Positions 1 to 8,049 of a stretch of DNA of 23,444 nucleotides are shown here, one piece after another. The notes below the pieces were generated by a model. That model did no database searches, was not told the origin of the DNA, and saw nothing but the letters and a program-made list of their open reading frames with translations. This DNA comes from CBDVAK01 sp965371945. Its GTDB lineage: Bacteria > Pseudomonadota > Gammaproteobacteria > Competibacterales > JAHEDQ01. The position numbers and the translations under genes are program-made. The first letter of the stretch is position 1, and every line of letters starts with the position of its first letter. The DNA is taken from positions 1 to 23,444 of the forward strand of contig CBDVAK010000013.1 in NCBI GenBank assembly GCA_965371945.1. Direction: 5' to 3'.

Positions 1-1145
1 CCGGTGGAGCGCACGCAGAGTTGGCCGGCCTGGTCATGGTAGTAAACGCCACGTTGATATTCGCTGCGACCGGGGCGCTTGCGCAGTGCTGCCGCGCTGC
101 GTGCCGGGAAGCTGGGGGCGTGGCAGTCACGCTCTCCCATCATACGTCGCAACGCCGGCTGTACGATCTGGTAGAAAGTCACCATCACCGCGACCGGGTT
201 GCCGGGCAGTCCAAAGAACAAGGCACCGCCATCCAGGCGTCCGAAAGCCAGCGGCCGCCCCGGTTTCATGGCGATCTTCCAGAATCCGATCTCGCCCACC
301 CGTTGCAGGGTGCTCTTGACCAGATCCGCCTCACCCACCGATACGCCACCCGAGGTCATCACCGCGTCGGCCACCGCGGCGGCCTCGCCAAAAGAGCGCA
401 GCAGGTCTTCGCTGCGGTCCCGCACCACCCCCATATCGATGACATCGCATCCCAACCGCGTCAGCATGCCGTACAGGGTGTAGCGGTTGCTGTCGTAGAT
501 CTGGCCTTCGGTCGGCATCTCGCCAACCGAGCACAGTTCGTCGCCGGTTGAGAAAAAGGCCACTCGCGGCCGGCGTCGCACGCTGACTTCGGCGATTCCC
601 AGCGAAGCCAGCAAGCCCAGCTCCGCGGCACGGATTCGGGTTCCCGTTGCCATCACGGTGGCGCCTCGAGTCAGATCCTCGCCGGCTTGACGTACATTCT
701 GACCACGTCGGTGGCCGCTGCCGATGCGGACCCGCGTGCTCACCGTTTCGCAGTGCTCCTGCATGATCACGGTGTCGGTGCCGGAGGGCATCACTGCGCC
801 GGTCATGATGCGCACACACTGCCCGTGGGCAAGGTCGCCCGGCCAGGGTTGGCCGGCGTAGACGGTGCCTGCCATCTCGAGTTCGCGGCTGCCGGCGGTG
901 GGCAGATCGGTGGCGCGCAGCGCATAGCCGTCCATGGCGGAATTGATATGGGCGGGGACGTCGATAGGCGAGCAGATTTCCTCGGCCAGGACCCGGTCCA
1001 GAGAATCACGTACCGCGACCCGTTGAAAACCGGACAAGGGGCTGATTGTTTGCTCGATACGGGCCAACGCCTGGGCCACCGTGATGGTGTCCGGGTCGTA
1101 GTCATCGGCGCAGCTGGGCTGTCTCGCAGGGCTTTCTGTGGTCAT
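1..1145 (-). CDS. moeA: Molybdopterin molybdenumtransferase MoeA (partial, C-terminus beyond left edge)
   Basis: Molybdenum cofactor biosynthesis enzyme; the family inserts molybdate into adenylylated molybdopterin in the cytoplasm. The reading frame starts at the ATG at 1145-1143 (MTTESPARQ...) and stays open to the edge, giving about 381 residues; the family is usually about 400-410, so only the last few dozen are missing. Visible hallmarks are the N-terminal SxDYDPDTITVAQAL-type opening, the INSAMDGYAL segment, the MoeA/MogA motif SGGVSVGEAD near residue 262, MKPGRPLAFG and LPGNPVAV. The gene is transcribed away from the fadL-like gene, with 200 bp between the two starts. I see no strong Shine-Dalgarno sequence before the ATG. 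The tungstate transporter genes 5 kb away are functionally related, since the cofactor can carry W or Mo, but they are not in the same transcription unit. Confidence 0.93.
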   Translation of the reverse strand, partial: MTTESPARQPSCADDYDPDTITVAQALARIEQTISPLSGFQRVAVRDSLDRVLAEEICSPIDVPAHINSAMDGYALRATDLPTAGSRELEMAGTVYAGQPWPGDLAHGQCVRIMTGAVMPSGTDTVIMQEHCETVSTRVRIGSGHRRGQNVRQAGEDLTRGATVMATGTRIRAAELGLLASLGIAEVSVRRRPRVAFFSTGDELCSVGEMPTEGQIYDSNRYTLYGMLTRLGCDVIDMGVVRDRSEDLLRSFGEAAAVADAVMTSGGVSVGEADLVKSTLQRVGEIGFWKIAMKPGRPLAFGRLDGGALFFGLPGNPVAVMVTFYQIVQPALRRMMGERDCHAPSFPARSAAALRKRPGRSEYQRGVYYHDQAGQLCVRST

Positions 1146-1246
1146 GGTGTCGAACCGTGTTTCCGGCAGTTGCTGGCAGACCCCTGATGTTACCCCTGCA
1201 AGCCCGTGGCGCAAGTTGCAGTATTTCTTGGCAGGTGGTGCTACTA

Positions 1247-1274
1247 TTGACACAACTGTTGCGAAGAGGATACA
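1247..1274 (+). promoter_or_regulatory. Candidate sigma70-type promoter for the fadL-like gene
   Basis: A perfect -35 hexamer TTGACA (1247-1252) is followed after 16 bases by GATACA (1269-1274), which matches three positions of the -10 consensus. It lies 72 bases upstream of the ATG at 1346, inside the 200-bp divergent region shared with moeA. The sequence fits a promoter, but the weak -10 makes this tentative. Confidence 0.35.
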
Positions 1275-1345
1275 GGCGGCATATAGACCGCTCTGCGACG
1301 ATGATCATGATCTGAACGGCAAGGCAAACCCAGGAGGAAGTGGCG

Positions 1346-2797
1346 ATGAGAACTGGTGTCTGGTTGGCAGGGTCCGCGGGTGTACTCACCGCGGGATTGG
1401 TCTTTAGTCCATCGGAGTCTTTGGCGGGAGGGTTTCAGATCAGCGAGCTGTGCGCGGAGTGTTCGGGAGCGCGTATCGCGGGTCAGGCGGCGAAGGCTAA
1501 CGGGGCGTCCACGGTGTGGTTCAATCCGGCTGGCATGACCAAGCTGGAGGGGCGTCAGATCGATGCCAGCGCTCATGTCATCGCCGGCAAGTTCAAATTC
1601 AAGAACGTCAACAGCCGCAAGGCTGTCGGGGTCGACGATTCTGTGTTCCCTCCGACCGCGGTGAGCCCGGGCGGGCCCGCTCTCGGCAAGCAGAGTTCGG
1701 ATGGCGCCAGCCCCGCGCTGGTGCCCAATCTCTATGCGACCTGGAAGCTCGATGAGCGTTGGGCGGTCGGTCTGGGCGTCAACGCACCCTACGGTCTGGT
1801 GGTCGAGTATGACGAGACCTGGGTGGGTCGTTACGATTCCATCAAGTCCGATCTGTTCAACGTCAATATCAACCCTTCGGTGGCCTATCAGGTCACCGAC
1901 TGGTTGTCGCTCGGGGTTGGGGTCAATGCAACCTATGTCGATGCCGAACTCACCAATGCGGTTGATTTCGGCTCCATCGTCACCGCGCTGTCGCCGCTGC
2001 TGGCGGGTAGTCTGGGGATGGAACCCGCCAGTTTCGGCTCCGACGGACGCGGCAAACTGACTGGCAATGACTGGGGCTACGGTTACAACCTCGGCGCGCT
2101 GTTCAGCTTCAACGAGGATCGCACCCGTATTGGTATGTCCTACCGTTCCCAGATCGACACCACGCTGGATGGCGAACTTAAGACCAAACTACCGACTCAG
2201 CTCTGGGATCTGGTCGGGACCGAGTCCAAAGTGGACGGTAAGGCCGATCTCAATCTGCCGGCCACCTTCAACATCGGCCTCAGCCAGGATATCGGTGAGC
2301 AGTGGACCGTGCTTGTCGGTGGCATGTGGACCGGCTGGGATTCTTTTAGTGACATCACCATCAAGCTCGAGGATGGTCACGAAATCGTACAGCCGGAGAA
2401 CTGGTTCGATGTCTGGCGCGTGAACGTGGGGGCCGAATACCGTTATTCGCCCCGCTGGACCTTCCGGGCCGGCTACGAATACGACAACAGCCCGGTCAAA
2501 CAGGCGTTCAATACCACGCGGATACCGGACGAGGACCGCCAGTGGCTGGCGCTGGGCTTCACTTACAGCTATTCAGACTCGGTCAAGGTCGATTTTGCTT
2601 ACAGCCATATCTTTATCGATGACTATGGCGTCAACATCCAGGAAGTCATTACCGAGCAGACCGGACGCATCGTTGGTGAGGGGTTGGGCCTTTCCGATTC
2701 GATATTGTCGCGGCTCGACGGTATTGGTAATACCACCACCGGTACCTATGATTCCAGCGCCGATATCTTCAGCCTGGGTATCCGTTATCGCTTCTGA
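1346..2797 (+). CDS. FadL/OmpP1/TodX-family outer membrane transport protein
   Basis: Predicted outer membrane beta-barrel for uptake of long-chain fatty acids or other hydrophobic compounds. The ATG at 1346 is preferred because AGGAGG (1332-1337) sits 8 bases upstream; the in-frame GTG at 1340 is too close to that site. The 483-residue product has a signal peptide with likely cleavage after SLA (about residue 27). The mature N-terminus GGFQISE and the motif GASTVWFNPAGMTKL are typical of this family. It contains alternating barrel strands and ends in YRF, a C-terminal phenylalanine as expected for BAM-dependent insertion. An odd feature is a CAEC pair at residues 36-39, right after the signal peptide. 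The substrate cannot be told from sequence: fatty acids are plausible given the wax ester genes elsewhere in the window, while aromatic hydrocarbons are the alternative. Confidence 0.92.
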   Translation: MRTGVWLAGSAGVLTAGLVFSPSESLAGGFQISELCAECSGARIAGQAAKANGASTVWFNPAGMTKLEGRQIDASAHVIAGKFKFKNVNSRKAVGVDDSVFPPTAVSPGGPALGKQSSDGASPALVPNLYATWKLDERWAVGLGVNAPYGLVVEYDETWVGRYDSIKSDLFNVNINPSVAYQVTDWLSLGVGVNATYVDAELTNAVDFGSIVTALSPLLAGSLGMEPASFGSDGRGKLTGNDWGYGYNLGALFSFNEDRTRIGMSYRSQIDTTLDGELKTKLPTQLWDLVGTESKVDGKADLNLPATFNIGLSQDIGEQWTVLVGGMWTGWDSFSDITIKLEDGHEIVQPENWFDVWRVNVGAEYRYSPRWTFRAGYEYDNSPVKQAFNTTRIPDEDRQWLALGFTYSYSDSVKVDFAYSHIFIDDYGVNIQEVITEQTGRIVGEGLGLSDSILSRLDGIGNTTTGTYDSSADIFSLGIRYRF

Positions 2798-2804
2798 TCT
2801 ACAC

Positions 2805-2842
2805 CGGGCCTGACGCTGGGAGATGATACCCCGCCAGGCCCG
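2805..2842. terminator. Probable bidirectional terminator between convergent genes
   Basis: A perfect 8-bp inverted repeat, CGGGCCTG (2805-2812) and CAGGCCCG (2835-2842), with further GGG/CCC pairing inside the loop, fills most of the 56 bp between the stop of the fadL-like gene and the stop of the M16C protease gene. There is no strong T tract on either side, so it is a stem-loop in the right place rather than a textbook intrinsic terminator. Confidence 0.6.
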
Positions 2843-2853
2843 TGCCGTTCTGA

Positions 2854-5808
2854 TTACAGCCGCATCAGTTGCAGCGCGCGCGGCATGTTGTTTTCCAGCG
2901 TCGAGGCATCGCTGATTACCGCGATGCTGGCATTGTCGCCAGTGAGATAGCGCTCCGTCACGTCTTTCAGCTGGTCCAGGCTGACCTCCAGAATCCGCTG
3001 GCGCATGGCGCGCCGGCGTTCCGGCGTGCGTCCATGCAGATTGGCGAAGAAGGTGGCTGCCGCTTCCCCTGCCGGTGAGTTGGGCCGGTCGATTGCGGCC
3101 GCCACTCCCAGGATCGCTTCTTCCAACGCCCGCTGTGGATGTTTGCTGGTCAGCAGCCAGTCGATCGCACGGTCGAAGTCATCCAGGGTCTCCGCCAGGC
3201 GGGGATCGCGATAAGAAAAGAACCGGAAGGCGCCGGCGTCCGGGTCGTAGCTGGCGCCGCCACCATAGGCGCCACCCTGTTCGCGTATGGTGCGGTGCAG
3301 AAATCCATTGCGCAGAAAGCCGCCCAGCACCACCAGCGCCGCGGCATCCGCGTGGCCCTGCGCCACGGTAGGGTAGGCCATGGCGCAAAAGTTGACCTGG
3401 GTTGCCGTCGACCAGGCTTCCCGAACCGGCTGATAGCTTGCTTGCGTGGTCTCGAAGCTGTCGCCCTGTTGGCTGCTGCCATGCACCTCCCAGCGCGCTG
3501 ACAGATCCGCGACCATGGCGTCGCGCTGATCGGCTTCGGCGATCAGCAGAAATTCAGGGTGGCTGGTGGACAGCACGGTGTGGATGGCTTGCAGGTCCTC
3601 ACCGAGCATGCGCAGTTCGTCATCGTCACCCAGTCGGTCATCCAGTGATTTGAGCTGTTGCAAGCCCAGCAGTCCATCCCAGCCGTGACTGAGGGCGCTG
3701 ACCGTATTCATGGTGGCGCAGGCGGCGGTCATGGCCAGTGCGTGGCCATGACCGGTGACCGCCATTTCGCGCTGGGCCCGGCTCTCGCTGACCAGTTCCC
3801 GTAGCTTGCCGAGTTCGTCGAACCGGGGTTTGTACCAGGTGTCCAGAAGCAAGCCGGACAACGCCTCATGGTTGCGCTTCAGGGCTTTGCCGCTGACCAC
3901 GTACCAGGCTTTGGTCATACCCAGGTCGTCAACGCTGCTGCGTATCGAAACATGTGCTCCGATGCCGCCGGTGACCGCGGCTTGCCGCGCCTGGGTTTGC
4001 AGATAGTCACGACCGCCACTGCCCAGCTCACCGAGCGTGCCGCAAAACAACGACAACCGCCGCAGCATCTCGGGTGCCAGCTCAGACAGCGGTGCGACGA
4101 CCTGTTGATACACCATGCCGTTGGTGGCGGCCTGGTACCAACTGGCCTGGCTGCGGCCGGCTGTGATCGCCTCCGGTTCTGGAATGGCAAGCTGCGCCGG
4201 CACGTCGCTCAACTCCACCCTGGGCAGGATCTCGGGGTCGTCTTCGCTTTGCTGCCTGGCTCTGAGGGCCGCGGCCTGGCTCACCACCGTGTCCACCTGG
4301 TGTTGATTCATGCGCTCGCGCAGTTGCTGCAGACGGGCTCGCGCGCGTTGTTCGCGGTCCTGGTTCAGTTCCGGGTCGGGCGCCATGTCAAGCCTGATCC
4401 GGTGGGGGTTGTCCAGCAACTGTTCGCGTATCAGGGTGCGGATGTAGTCGGGATCGGCGATGCGCTCGCGCAGGGCGTTCAGGACCGGATCGATATCCAG
4501 GGTTGCCGCGGGCGCACCGCCGTGCAATGTGGGTCCCAGCGTGTTGACGATCAGCCGCAGACCATAAGGGAAACCGCCACCCTTGATTTCACGTTGCTCC
4601 AGCTCCAACTGGTGGAGCACCGCGTCCACCTGCCCGCTATCGATGCCGTCGCGGGCGACCTGTTCGAGCACGCCCATGATCAGTGCTTCGACCTCAGCGG
4701 CGCGTGATGACTCGCTGCCCTCGAGCCCGCACACGAACACCATCTCCTTGGTGGAGTCATCCAGCCCGCACAGTTCCGAGGGCGCAGCGCCCAGGTCGGT
4801 GGTTTCCAGTGCATAACGCAGCGGTGAGGAACTGTTATCCAGCAATACCCCCGCCAACAATTGTGCGGTCAGCTGTTGTTCGAGATCCGCACCATGGCCC
4901 AGCAGCCAGCCGAGTACGACGTGGGTCTTTGCGGACAGGGATTGCTCACCTTCCAGAGCATATTTGGCGGACAGCGATTTTGGCACCCGGTAGCGGCGTT
5001 CGTCAGCAACTGCCAGGTTCATGTCCTGGGCCTGGAAGCGCGACAGTGCCCGTAGTTCCATGACCCGCTGATGCTCATCGACCGGCAGGTTGCCATAGGT
5101 CACGAACAATGCGTTGGAAGGGTGGTAGTGGCGGGCATGAAAATGGCGCAGCTCTGCGTGGCTGAGATCCGGGATCGCTTCCGGGTCGCCACCACTGTTG
5201 TAGTGGTAGGTGTTGGTGGGGAACAGTTCGCTCTGCAGGGTTTGCCAGAGCTGCGCCACCGGCGAACTCATGGCGCCCTTCATCTCGTTGTAGACCACGC
5301 CCTTGAAGATCAGAGGGCTGTGCGGATCATCCGCCTGCTCGAACTCGACCCGGTGGCCCTCTTGTGCGAAGTCGAGTGGGTCGAGGCGCGGAAAGAAAAC
5401 GGCGTCCAGGTAGACGTCGAGCAGATTATAGAAATCCTTGCGGTTCTGGGTGGCGAATGGATACGCAGTCCAGTCGCTGGCGGTAAAGGCGTTCATGAAA
5501 GTGTTGAGCGAGCGCCGCAGCATCATGAAGAACGGGTCGCGCACCGGGTAGCGCTCGCTGCCGCACAGCGAGGTATGTTCGAGGATGTGAGCGACGCCGG
5601 TGGAATCCCGGGGCACGGTCAGCAGCGCAACCAGAAAAGCATTGTTGTCATCATCTGCACGGAAGTGGAAATGGCGGGCGCCGGTGGCCAGGTGTCGGTA
5701 CTCGTCGATGCCCAGATCAAGCGAAGTCACGGTGTGACTGCCGCGGAATTCAAACGCCGGATGATGGTGGAGTGGCGGGGTTACCGCTGCAGATGCGCTG
5801 CCAGACAC
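2854..5808 (-). CDS. M16C-family zinc metalloprotease (PreP / insulinase-like)
   Basis: Large two-half zinc peptidase related to the presequence protease PreP, which degrades unstructured peptides. The inverted zinc motif HILEH lies in the segment DSTGVAHILEHTSLCGS about 75 residues in, followed by the usual YPVRDPFF, SLNTFMNAFTASDWTAYPFA and VYLDAVFFP blocks, and a downstream acidic stretch (FAQEGHRVEFE) carrying the likely third zinc ligand. The C-terminal half keeps EQGGAYGGGASY, the Arg/Tyr substrate-binding region. The product is about 984 residues, normal for the subfamily. No ATG is available near the N-terminus; I chose GTG at 5808 because GAGG lies 10 bases upstream. A TTG at 5838 would add 10 residues but has no ribosome binding site. 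No signal peptide is apparent, so it is probably cytoplasmic. It follows tupB on the same strand and may be co-transcribed. Confidence 0.93.
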   Translation of the reverse strand: MSGSASAAVTPPLHHHPAFEFRGSHTVTSLDLGIDEYRHLATGARHFHFRADDDNNAFLVALLTVPRDSTGVAHILEHTSLCGSERYPVRDPFFMMLRRSLNTFMNAFTASDWTAYPFATQNRKDFYNLLDVYLDAVFFPRLDPLDFAQEGHRVEFEQADDPHSPLIFKGVVYNEMKGAMSSPVAQLWQTLQSELFPTNTYHYNSGGDPEAIPDLSHAELRHFHARHYHPSNALFVTYGNLPVDEHQRVMELRALSRFQAQDMNLAVADERRYRVPKSLSAKYALEGEQSLSAKTHVVLGWLLGHGADLEQQLTAQLLAGVLLDNSSSPLRYALETTDLGAAPSELCGLDDSTKEMVFVCGLEGSESSRAAEVEALIMGVLEQVARDGIDSGQVDAVLHQLELEQREIKGGGFPYGLRLIVNTLGPTLHGGAPAATLDIDPVLNALRERIADPDYIRTLIREQLLDNPHRIRLDMAPDPELNQDREQRARARLQQLRERMNQHQVDTVVSQAAALRARQQSEDDPEILPRVELSDVPAQLAIPEPEAITAGRSQASWYQAATNGMVYQQVVAPLSELAPEMLRRLSLFCGTLGELGSGGRDYLQTQARQAAVTGGIGAHVSIRSSVDDLGMTKAWYVVSGKALKRNHEALSGLLLDTWYKPRFDELGKLRELVSESRAQREMAVTGHGHALAMTAACATMNTVSALSHGWDGLLGLQQLKSLDDRLGDDDELRMLGEDLQAIHTVLSTSHPEFLLIAEADQRDAMVADLSARWEVHGSSQQGDSFETTQASYQPVREAWSTATQVNFCAMAYPTVAQGHADAAALVVLGGFLRNGFLHRTIREQGGAYGGGASYDPDAGAFRFFSYRDPRLAETLDDFDRAIDWLLTSKHPQRALEEAILGVAAAIDRPNSPAGEAAATFFANLHGRTPERRRAMRQRILEVSLDQLKDVTERYLTGDNASIAVISDASTLENNMPRALQLMRL

Positions 5809-5871
5809 TATTGAGATACCTCGTTGTATGGTCGACAAGACAGGGACCGGGACTTTGGCTGGGACTGCGGT

Positions 5872-6573
5872 TCAACCACGAAGTTCGCCCCGCCCCTGCA
5901 AGAAATTCACACCCAGATTGAGCACCAGTGACAGTAGCAGCAGCACCATGCCGAGGGCGATCCCCTGCGCGAACAGCCCTTTGCTGGTTTCCAGCGCGAT
6001 GGCGGTGGGAATATTGCGGGTCTGACCGAGGATATTGCCACCGACCATCATCGAGCTGCCAACTTCGGCGATCACCCGACCGAACCCGGCCACCACGGCC
6101 GCCACCAGCCCGAAGCGCACCTCGCGCAGCAGTGTCCTCATCGCACCGAGCCAGGATGCGCCCAGGGTCAGGGCGGTTTCCCACGCACGCCGGTCGGCGG
6201 ACTGTATGGCCGCATGTCCCATGGCCACCAGCAGCGGAAAGCAGAGCAGTATTTGTCCCAATATCATCGCATCGCTGGTAAACAACAGCCGCAGTTCGCC
6301 CAGAGGTCCGGCACGTGAAAGCAGCATGTAGAGCAGTAGGCCGATCACCACGGCGGGTACCGAGAGCATGGTGTTGAAGAATGAAATCGCCAGCCGGCGG
6401 CCCGGAAAGTCGGTGTAGGAAAGCACGAATGCCAGTCCCAGCGCCGGCGGCGTGCTGATCAGGATGGCCTTCAGAGAGACGCTGAACGATGTGGCGATGA
6501 TGACCCAGAGTTCGCGATTACCGGTAAGCAGCAGGTAAACGGCCTGTGAGGAGGCCTCCACAAGCTGGTCCAC
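5872..6573 (-). CDS. tupB: Tungstate ABC transporter permease (TupB-like)
   Basis: Inner membrane permease of a TupABC-type tungstate importer. The 233-residue protein is mostly hydrophobic, with about five or six membrane segments. It has the EAA-loop signature WETALTLGASWLGAM (about residues 130-145), where the ATPase subunit docks, and the following RVIAEVGSSMMVGGNI typical of TupB. It starts at GTG 6573, only 6 bases after the tupA stop, with AAGGA about 10 bases before the start inside the end of tupA, so the two are likely translationally coupled. The expected ATPase gene tupC is not downstream: the next gene on this strand is the M16C protease. The transporter must borrow an ATPase from elsewhere or tupC lies outside the window. 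A related molybdate permease is possible, but the partner binding protein argues for tungstate. Confidence 0.88.
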   Translation of the reverse strand: MDQLVEASSQAVYLLLTGNRELWVIIATSFSVSLKAILISTPPALGLAFVLSYTDFPGRRLAISFFNTMLSVPAVVIGLLLYMLLSRAGPLGELRLLFTSDAMILGQILLCFPLLVAMGHAAIQSADRRAWETALTLGASWLGAMRTLLREVRFGLVAAVVAGFGRVIAEVGSSMMVGGNILGQTRNIPTAIALETSKGLFAQGIALGMVLLLLSLVLNLGVNFLQGRGELRG

Positions 6574-6579
6574 CGCAAT

Positions 6580-7464
6580 TCAGTCCTTGACTGCCTGTGG
6601 ATGGAACAGCACTTCACCATTGACACGGAATCCGGCGATGATGGCCTGCCCCCGTGGTGAGGTCAGCCATGCGATCAGACGCATCGCGGCGCGATAACGA
6701 ATGTCAGGGTATCGTTGCGGGTCGACCGCGATAACGCCGTAGGGATTGTGTAGGCGGGGGTCGCCTTGCACCAGAATCATCCCCTGCAGACGGCCTTGAT
6801 AGGCCAGCCAGGTACCACGGTCGGTGATCGTGTAGGCGTCCAGTTCATCGCTGATTTGCAACACCCGGCCCATTCCCTGTCCGGTTTCCTGGTACCAGCC
6901 GCCGGCTGGTACCAGGCCGGCGGACCGCCACAGCGAGCGTTCCTTGCGATGGGTTCCGGAATCGTCACCGCGTGACACGAACGGGGCCTGCTGCTGGGCG
7001 ATTCGGGCCAGAGCCCTGGCGACATCGTCGCCGCCCAGGATACCTGCCGGATCCTCACGCGGGCCGACCACGACAAAGTCGTTGTACATGACAGCGCGAC
7101 GATTGACGCCGTAGCCCTCGGCCACAAACTCCTGCTCGGCCTTTCTGGCATGGACCAGCACCAGATCAACGTCGCCATCGCGTCCCATCCTCAGCGCCTT
7201 GCCGGTACCCACCGCGATCACATGAACCTTGATGCCCGTTTCCTGCTCGAACGGGGGTAACAGCACCTGTAGCAGGCCGCTGTTGTCGGTGCTGGTGGTG
7301 GTCGCCAGCCGCAATGGCGCGGCAGCGAAAGTCACGGTAGTCGTGAACAGCGCGGCCAGCAGAACTGAGAGTGAGGCAACGCCGCGGATGTATGGCGATA
7401 ACAGCATGATCGCGTATCGTGGCTCCATGGCGGTGGTGGCAAAGCGCGCTATCATAGAACACAT
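6580..7464 (-). CDS. tupA: Tungstate ABC transporter substrate-binding protein (TupA-like)
   Basis: Periplasmic oxyanion-binding protein. The mature part begins LRLATTTSTDNSGLL, the TTTST-type ligand loop of TupA, and continues with IAVGTGKALRMGRDGDVDLVLVHA and VMYNDFVVVGP, all hallmarks of the tungstate-binding group rather than ModA or PstS. SRGDDSGTH also matches. A signal peptide is visible (hydrophobic run from about residue 30, cleavage near FAAA at about 48). This N-terminus is longer than usual when starting at ATG 7464; internal ATGs at 7428 and 7407 would give a more normal signal peptide, and none has a convincing Shine-Dalgarno sequence, so the start is uncertain. It begins 10 bases after the NTF2-like gene stops and leads directly into tupB. 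Confidence 0.9.
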   Translation of the reverse strand: MCSMIARFATTAMEPRYAIMLLSPYIRGVASLSVLLAALFTTTVTFAAAPLRLATTTSTDNSGLLQVLLPPFEQETGIKVHVIAVGTGKALRMGRDGDVDLVLVHARKAEQEFVAEGYGVNRRAVMYNDFVVVGPREDPAGILGGDDVARALARIAQQQAPFVSRGDDSGTHRKERSLWRSAGLVPAGGWYQETGQGMGRVLQISDELDAYTITDRGTWLAYQGRLQGMILVQGDPRLHNPYGVIAVDPQRYPDIRYRAAMRLIAWLTSPRGQAIIAGFRVNGEVLFHPQAVKD

Positions 7465-7474
7465 TGATGCCGGT

Positions 7475-7921
7475 TCAGAATCCCGTCTGCCCCCGAGTGC
7501 TCCCGTACTGACTGATACGGCAGATGTGTCCGGCTTCTATTTCGAAGAACGCCCCCATGCTCAGACGGTAAGTCTGCGGCGGGCACTCGCCGGGGTGGTT
7601 GCAGTCCTCCAACGGGAATCCCAGCACCATGTATTCGGCAGCTGCGTGGCGGGCGCTGTCATCGGTCATGACAACGATGTCGAACACGTGCTCACGTTGC
7701 AGGCCCTGGGTGTGCAGCAGGTGGGCCGATAGCGCGCTCCGGCCGCACTCACGTCGCAACGGGCTGATGTCATGGACAACATCTTCGCTGACCAGTTTCA
7801 GCAGGCTGCTCCAGTCTAGGGCATTGAAAGCTTTGTAGTAAGACGTGATCAGTTCACAAGTGTCGCTGGGACAGGTGTTCGTGCACAGTGGGTTGTCGAT
7901 GGTTGCGGGCTGAGGTGACAT
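7475..7921 (-). CDS. NTF2/SnoaL-like small protein
   Basis: Product of about 148 residues that fits the SnoaL / ketosteroid-isomerase-like fold. The opening helix LITSYYKAFNALDWSSLLKLVSEDVVHDI is the classic start of such domains, and a beta-rich tail ends IEAGHICRISQYGSTRG. Members range from isomerases to non-catalytic binding proteins, so no reaction is assigned. I chose ATG 7921; an in-frame GTG at 8017 would add 32 Pro/Ser-rich residues that do not look like part of the domain. Four cysteines occur near the N-terminus and mid-protein (CTNTC, then CNHPGEC), which is unusual. It is the first gene of a run with tupA and tupB, 10 bases before tupA, so a link to oxyanion uptake or to the cofactor is possible but unproven. 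Confidence 0.75.
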   Translation of the reverse strand: MSPQPATIDNPLCTNTCPSDTCELITSYYKAFNALDWSSLLKLVSEDVVHDISPLRRECGRSALSAHLLHTQGLQREHVFDIVVMTDDSARHAAAEYMVLGFPLEDCNHPGECPPQTYRLSMGAFFEIEAGHICRISQYGSTRGQTGF

Positions 7922-8049
7922 CGGGCCTGGATCCGGTCGCAAACGGGCCGATATGATATCGAGCCCGGGCGGGCGGCTGTTGCATGCTTGCGACGCGAGG
8001 CTAGGCGGTGGCGACACACGCGCCAGTTGCGTCGGCCAGTCTGGGGCGC

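Noticed and set aside
6580..7464. TupA/TupB as a phosphate (PstS/PstA) or molybdate (ModA/ModB) system
   Set aside because: TTTSTDNSGLL, GTGKALRMGRDGDVD and VMYNDFVVVGP are features of the tungstate-binding group, and no Pst or Mod partner genes are present.
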